DNA of 64,000 bases from an uncultured beta proteobacterium (lineage in GTDB: Bacteria > Pseudomonadota > Gammaproteobacteria > Burkholderiales > Burkholderiaceae_C). Shown here piece by piece: positions 17,032-25,217 of the stretch. The stretch's first letter is position 1; the number at the start of each line of letters is the position of its first letter. Position numbers and translations under genes: made by a program. The stretch spans positions 1 through 64,000 of the forward strand of contig CAIPZV010000033.1 of NCBI GenBank assembly GCA_903869595.1. Direction: 5' to 3'. A model generated the notes under the pieces. The model saw only the letters and a list, made by a program, of their open reading frames with translations. It made no database searches and was not told the DNA's origin.

Positions 17032-17745
17032 TCACACAGTGCCCACCACCTCCAATAATCGATCCAGCCCTCCACTATTTATAGCCACCATCGCCCTCTC
17101 GCGCACCGCCGGTTTGGCGTGGTAAGCCACAGACAGCCCGGCTGCGGACATCATGGGCAGGTCGTTGGCGCCGTCACCCATGGCGATGGCTTGCGCCGGC
17201 GCGATGCCCATGCTGGCGCAGGTGTGCAGCAGCATGCGGCGCTTTTCTTCCCCGTCGCAAATATCGCCCCAGGCTTGTTCCACCAGGCGGCCGGTTAGCA
17301 AGCCGTCTTGCACTTCCAGCACGTTCGAGCGCGTCCAGTCGATGCCCAGCATGGCTTGCACCGCGTCGGTAAAAAACGTAAAGCCACCCGAAACCAGTAA
17401 AGTTTTTAGGCCCGTCGCTTTGCAGGTGCGCACCAGTTCGGCAGCGCCGGGGTTAAGGCGCAGGCGCTTGTCTAGCACTTGCTGCATATGCGCCACGCTT
17501 ACGCCGCGCAGCAGGGCTACGCGCAGGCGCAGGCTGGCTTTGTAGTCGGCAATTTCGCCGCGCATCGCCGCCTCGGTAATCGCTGCCACCTCGGCCTTAC
17601 GCCCGGCGGCATCCGCTATTTCGTCTATGCACTCGATGTTGATCAAGGTCGAGTCCATGTCAAAGGCAATCAGCTTGAAATCCGACAGGCGCAGCGGCGC
17701 GGTGATGCCTTGGAGAACCAGGCCTGGGGCAGGGGTGTGTGACAT
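17032..17745 (-). CDS. serB: phosphoserine phosphatase
   Basis: Catalyses the last step of serine synthesis, phosphoserine to serine. A HAD-family enzyme of 237 residues with motif I FDMDSTLINIECIDEIA (nucleophile Asp and acid Asp), motif II VSGGFTFF, and motif III/IV GDGANDLPMM. It lacks the N-terminal ACT-like domain of some SerB proteins, so it is the short form. It sits just downstream of a vapBC pair on the same strand but is unlikely to be functionally linked. Confidence 0.95.
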   Translation of the reverse strand: MSHTPAPGLVLQGITAPLRLSDFKLIAFDMDSTLINIECIDEIADAAGRKAEVAAITEAAMRGEIADYKASLRLRVALLRGVSVAHMQQVLDKRLRLNPGAAELVRTCKATGLKTLLVSGGFTFFTDAVQAMLGIDWTRSNVLEVQDGLLTGRLVEQAWGDICDGEEKRRMLLHTCASMGIAPAQAIAMGDGANDLPMMSAAGLSVAYHAKPAVRERAMVAINSGGLDRLLEVVGTV

Positions 17746-17804
17746 GTTTTGTGTATTTGGAGCGCCAGGCAGGTGATGCGAAGGGCAGATACGTGGGTGA
17801 GGCT

Positions 17805-18221
17805 TTACGTAATGCGCGCAGGCGGCGTGTCAAACCAGTTTTCCAAGCGCAGGCCCGGTACCCGTGCGAACTCGCGGGTGTTGCGGGTGACCAAAATCAG
17901 ATCATTGGCCATGGCAATGCCTGCAATCAGCTGGTCCACCTTGCTGATGGGAAGACCGACGACTTCAAGCGTGTGCCTCACCCACGCTGCTGCCTTGGCG
18001 CTCTTGTAGTCCATCGGCAAAACCTGATGGGCAGCGCGCGCTGCGTCCATGCCCTTCTTTTGGGCTTGCGGCTTCGTGGAGCGCAGCAAGCCGTATTCAA
18101 GTTCGAACAGCACTACCGAGGCCAGCGCAATCTCATGGGCAGGCACTTGTTGCAAATGGGCGGCCACATAGCCTTGCTGCTTAAAAAAATAAATCAGCGT
18201 GTTGGTGTCTAAGAGGTACAT
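17805..18221 (-). CDS. vapC: VapC-type PIN-domain toxin RNase
   Basis: A 138-residue PIN-domain ribonuclease. The acidic metal-binding residues are in YLLDTNTLIYF, VVLFELEYG, ISKVDQLIAG and LILVTRNTREF. Toxins of this type cleave RNA, often tRNA, when the antitoxin decays. The ATG at 18221 overlaps the antitoxin stop by one base (TGATG), the usual coupling in vapBC. Longer upstream codons read through the antitoxin gene and are discarded. The pair lies between serB and mfd. Confidence 0.9.
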   Translation of the reverse strand: MYLLDTNTLIYFFKQQGYVAAHLQQVPAHEIALASVVLFELEYGLLRSTKPQAQKKGMDAARAAHQVLPMDYKSAKAAAWVRHTLEVVGLPISKVDQLIAGIAMANDLILVTRNTREFARVPGLRLENWFDTPPARIT

Positions 18222-18475
18222 CACCACTCCTCGCGTGGCAGATCGGGCACCTCGTTGGCGCGCAATTCTTCCGCCGTCGGAAAGTCCCGCCATATTTCTG
18301 CATCGTCGGCCATGGCTTCAAAGTAACCCAGGGGGTAGCCATTGCCGTCAACGGCAGGTGTCTGGTCTTTGATCAACTGGGATACCCAGGCACTGAGTGA
18401 GAGCTGCGCCGCAGCGGCGCAGGCTTTGGCGCGCTTGATCGCATCCTCATCCATATAAATCGTGACTTGGGACAT
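18221..18475 (-). CDS. vapB: VapB-type ribbon-helix-helix antitoxin
   Basis: An 84-residue antitoxin. The N-terminus (QVTIYMDEDAIKRAKACA, then LSLSAWVSQLIKD) is a ribbon-helix-helix DNA-binding domain; the acidic C-terminus ending in LPREEW should wrap the toxin. A GGAGGT site lies just upstream of the ATG at 18475. It precedes and overlaps vapC, so it is made first and probably represses its own promoter. This antitoxin fold differs from that of the AbrB-type antitoxins elsewhere in the window. Confidence 0.88.
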   Translation of the reverse strand: MSQVTIYMDEDAIKRAKACAAAAQLSLSAWVSQLIKDQTPAVDGNGYPLGYFEAMADDAEIWRDFPTAEELRANEVPDLPREEW

Positions 18476-18543
18476 CGTGACCTCCAGACCGGTACAAATA
18501 CCGATATAAGTGGAATCCAATTATATAGAGTGCTCGCCCCGTA

Positions 18544-21500
18544 TTAAGCGGAAACTACTGGAGAGGCCACCACCGGCTGCCCCAAACTCCGCAACACATC
18601 GCGCACCATTTGCGCCCGGGCTTTGGGCTCGGGTAGGGCGCGCTCTATGCGCAGTTTGTCGTTGCCTGCCAGTTTGATGTGTTTGTTTTTCTGGATCAGC
18701 TCGATGATGCGCATGGGCTCGATGGGCGCGTCTTTTTTGAAGCTGATGCTGATCAGCCCCGGCGCGGCATCTACTTTGGCCACGCCATAGGGCTTGGCCA
18801 GCACGCGCAGGCGGTGCACGTCAATCAGCGTTTGCCCTTGTGGAGGCAGCTTGCCAAAGCGGTCCACGATCTCTTCGGTCAGGCGGTCGATCTGGTCGCC
18901 GTTTTGGGCAGTGGCCAGCTTTTTATAAAAGCTCAGCCGCAAATGCACGTCGCCGCAATAGTCATCGGGCAAGAGCGCGGGCGAGTGCAGATTGATTTCG
19001 GTGGTGGCGTTCAGTGGGCTGAGCAAATCCGGCTCGATACCGGCTTTGAGGCAGCGCACCGCTTCGGCCAGCATTTCGTTGTACAGCTGAAAGCCCACTT
19101 CCAGCATATTGCCACTCTGGTTTTCGCCCAGCACTTCGCCCGCGCCGCGAATCTCCAAGTCGTGCATGGCCAGGTAAAAGCCGCTGCCCAGTTCTTCCAT
19201 TTGCTGAATCGCGTCCAGACGCTGGCTGGCTTGTTTGGTCAGGCCCTCTAGGTCGGGCACCATCAGGTAGGCATAGGCCTGGTGGTGGCTGCGCCCCACG
19301 CGCCCGCGCAATTGGTGCAACTGCGCCAGGCCAAATTTATCGGCCCGGCTAATCACAATGGTGTTGGCCGTGGGCACATCAATACCGGTTTCGATGATGG
19401 TAGAGCACAGCAGCAAGTTGTAGCGCTGCGCCACAAAGTCGCGCATCACCGCTTCCAGTTGCCGCTCCGGCATCTGGCCGTGGGCGACGGCAATGCGTGC
19501 CTCGGGCAACAGCTCTTCCAGCTTGGCGCGGCGGTTTTCTATGGTCTCTACTTCGTTGTGCAAAAAGTAAATTTGCCCGCCGCGTTTGAGCTCGCGCAGC
19601 ACCGCTTCGCGGATCACGCCGTTGCCTTCGCTGCGCACAAAGGTCTTGATCGCCAGTCGGCGCTGCGGTGCGGTAGCGATGACGGACAAATCGCGCAAGC
19701 CTTCCAGCGCCATGCCCATGGTGCGGGGGATGGGCGTGGCCGTTAGCGTCAGCACGTCCACCTCGGCACGCATGGCTTTCATGGCCTCTTTGTGGCGCAC
19801 ACCAAAGCGGTGTTCCTCGTCGATGATGAGCAGCCCTAAGTCTTTGAAGTGTGTATCGGCGCTGAGCAATTTGTGCGTGCCCACCACGATGTCAATCGTG
19901 CCGTCGGCCACCCCTTTGAGCGAGGCAGTAACTTCTTTGCCCGAGCGAAAGCGGCTGATCTCGGCCACCTTCACCGGCCATTTGCTAAAGCGGTCCACCA
20001 GGGTTTGGTAATGCTGCTCGGCCAGCAGCGTAGTGGGCGCCAAAACGGCCACTTGTTTGCCGCCGGTAATCGCCACAAAGGCGGCGCGCAAAGCCACTTC
20101 GGTTTTGCCAAAACCCACATCGCCACACACCAAGCGGTCCATGGGGCGCGGGCTGATCATGTCTTGAATCACCGCGTGGATGGCGGCGCGCTGGTCAGCG
20201 GTTTCTTCAAAGCCAAAGTCGTTGGCAAAGGTTTCGTAGTCCTGCGCTGAGTACCTAAAGGCATGGCCTTCGCGCAGCGCGCGGCGGGCATAGATATTGA
20301 GCAACTCGGCCGCCGCGTCGCGCACTTGTTCGGCGGCTTTGCGTTTGGCTTTTTCCCACTGGCCGCTACCCAGGCGGTGCAGCGGCGCCTCTTCGGCGCT
20401 GACGCCCGTGTAGCGGCTGATCAGTTGCAACTGGCTTACCGGTACATACAGCGTGGCTTTGTCGGCGTACTCCAGTTGCAAAAATTCCTGCTTGGCCGGC
20501 TCGCCTTGCGCGTCCACCTGGCCTAAGTCCATATTGACCAAACCCAGATAGCGCCCGATACCGTGCGAGGCATGCACCACCGGGTCGCCTACCTTGAGTT
20601 CGCTAAGGTCTTTGATCAACGCTTCGACATCGCTGACTTGCTCCTGCTTTTTGCGGCGGCGCGTGCTCGGGCCGGTGGCAAAAAGCTCGGTTTCGGTGAC
20701 CAAATCTACACCGCGCTCTAGCCAGCGAAAACCGGTGTTCAGTTGCGAAGTAGCAATGCCCAAGGGCTCGTCGCTGGCGATGAATTCCTCCAGCGTGTCA
20801 AAAGCGGGCGGGCTTAAATGGCTGGCGTGCAAAAAGTCCAGCAAGCTGCTTTGACGGCCTATGCTTTCGGCCAGCACCAGCACGCGCTGGCTTTGGCCTG
20901 TGGCTTGCGCTAAATGCGCTTTGAGCGCCAGCAGTGGATCGTCCGCGCCACGCTGCGCTGCCACCATAGGCATAGGCGCCAGTTCGGCAAACGCTGTGGC
21001 TTCTTGTGCATCAGCATTAGCAGCGGCAGGGCGCAGCGCCAGTTGCGCATAGCGGTTGGACTGCGCATAAAACTGTTCGCTGGACAAAAACAAAGCCTCG
21101 GGCGGCAGCGCCGGGCGCTCCGGGTCGGTTTGCACAATACGGTAGCGGTCCTTGGTGTCTTGCCAAAAGCGCGCGAAAGACGCTTCCAGGTCACCATGTA
21201 ACACCACCGTGGCCGCTTGGCCCAGGTAGTCAAACACCGTGGCCGTGTCCTCAAAAAACAGAGGCAGGTAGTACTCGATACCCGCCGTGGCCACCCCCGC
21301 GCCCATGTCTTTGTAGATGCGGCTTTTGGTCGGGTCGCCTTCTAGCAGTTCGCGCCAGCGGCTGCGGAACTTGGCGCGCGCCGGTTCGTCCATCGGAAAC
21401 TCGCGCCCCGGCAACAAGCGCACTTCGGGAACGGGGTAGAGGCTGCGCTGGCTGTCGGGGTCAAAGGTGCGGATGCTGTCGATTTCGTTGTCAAACAAAT

Positions 21501-22056
21501 CCACCCGAAACGGCACTTGCGAGCCCATGGGAAACAAATCGATCAAGCCACCGCGCACCGCGTATTCGCCGGGGCTCACCACCTGCGTGACGTGACTGTA
21601 ACCGGCCAAGGTGAGTTGCGCTTTGAGTTTGGCTTCGTCCAGCTTTTGCTTGGCCTTGAACTCAAAGGTGTAGGCCGCCAAAAAGCGCGGCGGCGCCAGC
21701 CGGTACAGCGCGGTGGTGGCGGGTACCAGCACTACGTCCGCGCCCTGGGCCTTGTCGCGCTGGCTGATGCGCCAGAGCGTGGCCAGGCGCTCGCTGATCA
21801 AGTCTTGGTGCGGAGAAAAGCTGTCGTAGGGCAGGGTCTCCCAGTCTGGAAACAGGGCGCAGCGCAGATCGGGCGCGAAAAAGCTGATTTCTTCCAGCAG
21901 GCGCTGCGCGTCGGTGGCGTCCGATGTGACGATGGCGGTGATGCGCCCGGCAGCTTTCTCGCGTTCGGCCAATTGGGCCAGCAACAACGCGTCGGCAGAA
22001 CCGGGCGGGCGCGGCAGGGTAAATCGTTTTCCGGAGGCAAGCGAGGGCAGGTGCAT
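18544..22056 (-). CDS. mfd: transcription-repair coupling factor
   Basis: A DNA translocase that removes stalled RNA polymerase and recruits UvrA to lesions. At 1170 residues it is full length. The UvrB-like N-terminal module has FPDWETLPYDSFSPHQDL. The polymerase-interacting domain follows (GDPVVHASHGIGRYLGL). The RecG-like motor has Walker A GDVGFGKTEVALRAA, LIIDEEHRFGV and TLTATPIPRT. The LCSTIIETGIDVPTANT motif and QLHQLRGRVGRS come next, and the C-terminal TRCF domain ends the protein. It is divergent from ispD; a strong hairpin lies in the shared spacer. Confidence 0.97.
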   Translation of the reverse strand: MHLPSLASGKRFTLPRPPGSADALLLAQLAEREKAAGRITAIVTSDATDAQRLLEEISFFAPDLRCALFPDWETLPYDSFSPHQDLISERLATLWRISQRDKAQGADVVLVPATTALYRLAPPRFLAAYTFEFKAKQKLDEAKLKAQLTLAGYSHVTQVVSPGEYAVRGGLIDLFPMGSQVPFRVDLFDNEIDSIRTFDPDSQRSLYPVPEVRLLPGREFPMDEPARAKFRSRWRELLEGDPTKSRIYKDMGAGVATAGIEYYLPLFFEDTATVFDYLGQAATVVLHGDLEASFARFWQDTKDRYRIVQTDPERPALPPEALFLSSEQFYAQSNRYAQLALRPAAANADAQEATAFAELAPMPMVAAQRGADDPLLALKAHLAQATGQSQRVLVLAESIGRQSSLLDFLHASHLSPPAFDTLEEFIASDEPLGIATSQLNTGFRWLERGVDLVTETELFATGPSTRRRKKQEQVSDVEALIKDLSELKVGDPVVHASHGIGRYLGLVNMDLGQVDAQGEPAKQEFLQLEYADKATLYVPVSQLQLISRYTGVSAEEAPLHRLGSGQWEKAKRKAAEQVRDAAAELLNIYARRALREGHAFRYSAQDYETFANDFGFEETADQRAAIHAVIQDMISPRPMDRLVCGDVGFGKTEVALRAAFVAITGGKQVAVLAPTTLLAEQHYQTLVDRFSKWPVKVAEISRFRSGKEVTASLKGVADGTIDIVVGTHKLLSADTHFKDLGLLIIDEEHRFGVRHKEAMKAMRAEVDVLTLTATPIPRTMGMALEGLRDLSVIATAPQRRLAIKTFVRSEGNGVIREAVLRELKRGGQIYFLHNEVETIENRRAKLEELLPEARIAVAHGQMPERQLEAVMRDFVAQRYNLLLCSTIIETGIDVPTANTIVISRADKFGLAQLHQLRGRVGRSHHQAYAYLMVPDLEGLTKQASQRLDAIQQMEELGSGFYLAMHDLEIRGAGEVLGENQSGNMLEVGFQLYNEMLAEAVRCLKAGIEPDLLSPLNATTEINLHSPALLPDDYCGDVHLRLSFYKKLATAQNGDQIDRLTEEIVDRFGKLPPQGQTLIDVHRLRVLAKPYGVAKVDAAPGLISISFKKDAPIEPMRIIELIQKNKHIKLAGNDKLRIERALPEPKARAQMVRDVLRSLGQPVVASPVVSA

Positions 22057-22076
22057 GGGGTGGCAAAAATACGAAA

Positions 22077-22111
22077 ACCCCCGTACGCCCAGGTGGGGGG
22101 TGTACGGGGGT
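22077..22111. promoter_or_regulatory. long perfect inverted repeat between mfd and ispD
   Basis: ACCCCCGTAC (22077-22086) pairs exactly with GTACGGGGGT (22102-22111). The pairing continues inward through a G-T and three G-C pairs, for a stem of about 14 bp with a seven-base loop. On the minus strand it is followed by GTTTTCGTATTTTTG and then the mfd start, so it looks like a leader attenuator or terminator for mfd. On the plus strand it is in the ispD leader, followed by seven A's. It could equally be a protein-binding operator or a boundary terminator for antisense transcription. Confidence 0.5.
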
Positions 22112-22154
22112 GAAAAAAATCGAACAGCCCTGATTTTAGAATGGGCCGCATACC

Positions 22155-22931
22155 ATGACCGCTACCCTCGCCAATGCCACCGACCACTTGTGCGATTTCA
22201 CTCTCACAGACCCTGCGGCCCCGCCCCGCTGCTTTGTGTTGGTACCTTGCGCCGGGGCGGGCAGCCGGGCCGGTACCGCGCAGCCCAAGCAATACCAACC
22301 GGTAGCCGGTCAGCCCATGGTGATGCACACCTTGGCCGCGCTGGCCGCAGTACGGCGCGTGGCCGGTGGCCTAGTGGTCTTGTCGCCTGGCGACGACTTT
22401 GTCTGGCCCCAAGGCCCGGTCTGGCCCACCCGCTTTGCGCGCCTGCCCTGCGGCGGCAGCACCCGGGCGCAAAGTGTGTTCAACGGTTTAAAGGCTTTAC
22501 AAGCGCGCGGCGTGCGCCCCACCGACTGGGTACTGGTGCATGACGCGGCGCGCTGCCTTATTACCCCGGCGCTGGTCGATAGCCTGATAGACGCCTGCCT
22601 GCCCGACGCCTGCGGCGGCCTGCTGGCCCTGCCACTGCCCGATACCCTGAAAAGCGAAAGCGGCCATCGCGTGCAAGCCACCGTGCCGCGCGAGGATAAA
22701 TGGCTGGCCCAAACCCCCCAAATGTTCCGCCTGGGTGATCTGCACGCCGCCCTGGCTGCCACCGCCGCCAGCGGCTTTGCCGGCGTTACTGACGAAGCCA
22801 GCGCCATGGAAATGGCGGGCCAGCACCCGCTGCTGGTGGCGGGCAGTGCCCACAACTTTAAAGTTACCTACCCGCAAGACTTTGCGCTGGCGCAGGCGGT
22901 GTTGGCGATAAGGGCGCAGGCCCAGGGCTGA
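22155..22931 (+). CDS. ispD: 2-C-methyl-D-erythritol 4-phosphate cytidylyltransferase
   Basis: The third enzyme of the MEP isoprenoid pathway, transferring CMP to MEP. It is 258 residues, slightly longer than E. coli IspD because of an N-terminal extension of about 25. The nucleotide loop is PCAGAGSRAGTAQPKQYQPV (second residue Cys rather than Ala). VLVHDAARC, the TVPREDKWLAQTPQMF segment and VTDEASAME are also conserved. ispF, its usual partner, lies about 800 bases downstream with a toxin-antitoxin pair between them. Confidence 0.93.
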   Translation: MTATLANATDHLCDFTLTDPAAPPRCFVLVPCAGAGSRAGTAQPKQYQPVAGQPMVMHTLAALAAVRRVAGGLVVLSPGDDFVWPQGPVWPTRFARLPCGGSTRAQSVFNGLKALQARGVRPTDWVLVHDAARCLITPALVDSLIDACLPDACGGLLALPLPDTLKSESGHRVQATVPREDKWLAQTPQMFRLGDLHAALAATAASGFAGVTDEASAMEMAGQHPLLVAGSAHNFKVTYPQDFALAQAVLAIRAQAQG

Positions 22932-22960
22932 ACCTGGCCGCGTCGTACTACTTGTAATTT

Positions 22961-22991
22961 CATACTTTATAAAGCATACTTAATAGGTATG
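22961..22991. promoter_or_regulatory. operator-like repeats upstream of AbrB-type antitoxin
   Basis: Two direct CATACTT repeats (22961-22967 and 22975-22981) surround a perfect CTTTATAAAG palindrome. The second copy forms an inverted repeat with GTATG at 22987-22991. The AT-rich stretch ends just before the AAGGAG ribosome site of the antitoxin gene. Autorepressing antitoxins commonly bind such arrays, so this is a reasonable operator/promoter candidate for the TA pair. Confidence 0.45.
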
Positions 22992-23006
22992 TTAAGGAGT
23001 AAGAGC

Positions 23007-23267
23007 ATGGTCAGTATGGATGTGACGGTTGCGGAACGCGGGCAAATTGTGATCCCCAAAGAGGCGCGCGACGCCATGGGCCTCAAACCCGGCGCCAAGT
23101 TGCAATTGCACATGGAAGGCGGGCGCTTGTGGATAGAGAAAAAAGTGTCTTTAGACCTCAGCCGCTGGATTGGCGCGGCACTGGACGATGGATTGACCAG
23201 CGAACAGGCTTTGTCCGAACTGCGAGGGCGCCCGGTACCCTGGACTGACAAGGACGCTACAGCGTGA
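23007..23267 (+). CDS. AbrB/VapB-family antitoxin
   Basis: An 86-residue protein with an AbrB-type swapped-hairpin domain: DVTVAERGQIVIPKEARDAM, then GLKPGAKLQLHMEGGRLWIEK. The C-terminal part (LTSEQALSELRGR) should bind the toxin. AAGGAG eight bases before the ATG at 23007 decides the start over the ATG at 22989. It overlaps the toxin by four bases (GTGA). It lies between ispD and ispF and probably has its own AT-rich promoter. Confidence 0.88.
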   Translation: MVSMDVTVAERGQIVIPKEARDAMGLKPGAKLQLHMEGGRLWIEKKVSLDLSRWIGAALDDGLTSEQALSELRGRPVPWTDKDATA

Positions 23268-23674
23268 AAACCGCAGTGGACTCCAGCATCCTATTCGACA
23301 TCGTGAAAGGCGCGCTAGGTGCTGCCAAGGCGCAAGCAGCCCTAGAGGCGGCCTTGATGCGCGGCAGCTTGTGCGTGTGCGCGGTGGTGGTGGCCGAACT
23401 CGGTCGCTATTTCAAGCAGGGGCAGGATTTGCAAGACTTTCTGGCCGATTGCCAGATCGACTACGACGCTATGGATATGCAAACTGCGATGGAAGCGGCG
23501 CGCATCATGCGCGGTTACGCTAACAACAAAGGCCCGCGCGAAAGGGTTGCACCGGATTTTTTAATCGGCGCCCATGCGCTGGTGCAAACCGATGGCTTGC
23601 TCACCAATGACAGCGGATTTTTCCGGCATTACTTTGCCAAGCTACAAGTCATCACACCCGATGGGGTGGCCTAA
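23264..23674 (+). CDS. PIN-domain toxin (VapC-like)
   Basis: A 136-residue PIN-domain ribonuclease with acidic residues in AVDSSILFD (Asp6), VVAELGRYF, APDFLIGAHA and LLTNDSGFF. It starts with GTG inside the antitoxin stop. Such toxins cleave RNA when released. The pair separates ispD from ispF, so ispF transcription must pass through it or start afresh. Confidence 0.85.
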   Translation: MKTAVDSSILFDIVKGALGAAKAQAALEAALMRGSLCVCAVVVAELGRYFKQGQDLQDFLADCQIDYDAMDMQTAMEAARIMRGYANNKGPRERVAPDFLIGAHALVQTDGLLTNDSGFFRHYFAKLQVITPDGVA

Positions 23675-23726
23675 ACACATGGCATGACCTGGGCTACACC
23701 ATGAACCCACAGAGCAAGGACGGCAT

Positions 23727-24203
23727 ATGAGTATTCGAATCGGCGAAGGCTGGGACATCCATGCATTGGTAGAGGGCCGACCGCTGATGCTGGGTGGCGT
23801 CCACGTGCCCTGCAGCAAAGGCCTGCTCGGCCATTCGGATGCGGACGCGTTGCTGCACGCCATAACCGATGCGCTGTTTGGCGCTGCGGGCATGGGCGAC
23901 ATCGGCACGCATTTCCCGGATACCGACGCGGCCTTTAAGGGCGCGGACTCTGCGGTGCTGCTGGCCGAGGCCGCGCGCCGCGTGCGTGCGCAGGGCTACA
24001 GCATCAGCAATGTGGACAGCACCATCATCGCCCAAGCGCCCAAGCTGGCCCCGCATATGGGCGCGATGCGCACACGCATTGCCGAGATTTTGGGTATCGC
24101 GTCCGACTGTGTGAACGTCAAAGCCAAGACCGCCGAAAAAATGGGCCCAGTGGGCGAGGGGCTGGCGATAGAGGCGCGGGCGGTGGTGTTGTTGCAGCGA
24201 TAG
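23727..24203 (+). CDS. ispF: 2-C-methyl-D-erythritol 2,4-cyclodiphosphate synthase
   Basis: The fifth enzyme of the MEP isoprenoid pathway, forming the cyclodiphosphate and releasing CMP. It is 158 residues, the usual length. Metal ligands are in GEGWDIHAL (Asp10, His12) and [29 protein letters not shown] and KAKTAEKMG complete the active site. AAGGA precedes the ATG. In many proteobacteria ispD and ispF are adjacent; here 795 bases with a TA pair intervene. Confidence 0.96.
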   Translation: MSIRIGEGWDIHALVEGRPLMLGGVHVPCSKGLLGHSDADALLHAITDALFGAAGMGDIGTHFPDTDAAFKGADSAVLLAEAARRVRAQGYSISNVDSTIIAQAPKLAPHMGAMRTRIAEILGIASDCVNVKAKTAEKMGPVGEGLAIEARAVVLLQR

Positions 24204-24230
24204 ACCTAGTTCGTAAAACCATTGGCCTGC

Positions 24231-24313
24231 CATTGCGAGCGCAGCGAAGCAATCCAGTTTTCTGTGCAAGCAAGTAAGTGTGGATCGCTGCGTCGCTAGG
24301 CTCCTCGCGATGA
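24231..24313. repeat. REP-like imperfect palindromic repeat
   Basis: CATTGCGAGCGCAGCGAAGC with AATCCAG on the left, and TGGATCGCTGCGTCGCTAGG with CTCCTCGCGATGA on the right, form an imperfect inverted repeat around a 23-base centre. This CATTGCGAG...GGATNGC type of dispersed palindrome occurs in many bacterial chromosomes. It fills the gap between the convergent ispF and 3-hydroxybutyrate dehydrogenase genes. A related half-copy lies at 52364-52395. Confidence 0.6.
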
Positions 24314-24337
24314 CCATTTGCACAGACTTTTATGAGC

Positions 24338-25108
24338 CTACTGCGCCGCCCAGCCACCATCCATATTCCAAGCCACGCCGCGCACATTGTCCGCAGCTTT
24401 GGAGCATAAAAACACCGCCAGTGCGCCCAGCTCTTCAGGCGTGGTGAATTGCAGCGAAGGCTCTTTTTCGGCCAGCAATTGGCGCTTGGCTTCCTCGTTG
24501 TTAATGCCCAGCGCGGCGGCTTTGGCATCGACTTGTTTTTGCACCAAAGGCGTGAGCACCCAGCCGGGGCAAATCGCGTTGCAGGTGACGCCGCTGGTGG
24601 CGTTTTCTAGCGCAGTCACTTTGGTCAGGCCCACCAGGCCGTGCTTGGCGGCTACGTAGGCAGATTTTTCCGCCGAGGCCACCAGGCCGTGTACCGAGGC
24701 GATATTCAAAATGCGGCCCCAGTTGCGCGATTGCATGCCCGGTAGGGCAAAGCGGCTGGCATGGAAAGCGCTGCTCAGGTTGATGGCGATGACCGCGTCC
24801 CAGCGCTCGGGCGGAAAGTTTTCTACGCGTGCCACATGCTGAATGCCCGCGTTGTTGACCAAAATATCCACGCCCCCAAACGTGGCCTCAGCATGGCGCA
24901 CCATGGCTTCGATCTCGGCGGGCTTGGACATATCCGCGCCGTGGTAGCTCACTTGCACGCCCAGCGCCTTCACCTGGGCCACGGCGGCGTCCACCTCGCC
25001 AAAGCCGTTCATCACGATGTTGGCACCCTGGGCGGCCAGGGCTTTAGCCAGGCCCAGGCCGATGCCGCTGGTCGATCCGGTAACGAGGGCGGTTTTGCCT
25101 TTAAGCAT
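24338..25108 (-). CDS. bdhA: 3-hydroxybutyrate dehydrogenase (SDR)
   Basis: Oxidises D-3-hydroxybutyrate to acetoacetate with NAD+, a step in using polyhydroxybutyrate. It is a classical short-chain dehydrogenase with TGSTSGIGLGLA (cofactor), NNAGIQHV, catalytic Ser in ASVHG and Tyr-Lys in YVAAKHG. The segment FPPERWDAVIAINLSSAFHA and the end WNMDGGWAAQ match bacterial BdhA. The second ATG (25108) is preferred because GGAG lies eight bases before it; the first is at 25114. It fits with the thiolase at 58791 in short-chain acyl metabolism. Confidence 0.9.
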   Translation of the reverse strand: MLKGKTALVTGSTSGIGLGLAKALAAQGANIVMNGFGEVDAAVAQVKALGVQVSYHGADMSKPAEIEAMVRHAEATFGGVDILVNNAGIQHVARVENFPPERWDAVIAINLSSAFHASRFALPGMQSRNWGRILNIASVHGLVASAEKSAYVAAKHGLVGLTKVTALENATSGVTCNAICPGWVLTPLVQKQVDAKAAALGINNEEAKRQLLAEKEPSLQFTTPEELGALAVFLCSKAADNVRGVAWNMDGGWAAQ

Positions 25109-25217
25109 ATGCATTTCTCCAATTCAATGGCTAGGTTCTATTAGGATGCACCCATTATCGAGGGCCTGCGCTACGCGCCCCTTACTGCCACTTTCAAACC
25201 CTTGCGCTATTTGACTT

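Noticed and set aside
18679..22113. Series of plus-strand frames opposite mfd
   Set aside because: All are antisense to a full-length, motif-complete mfd.
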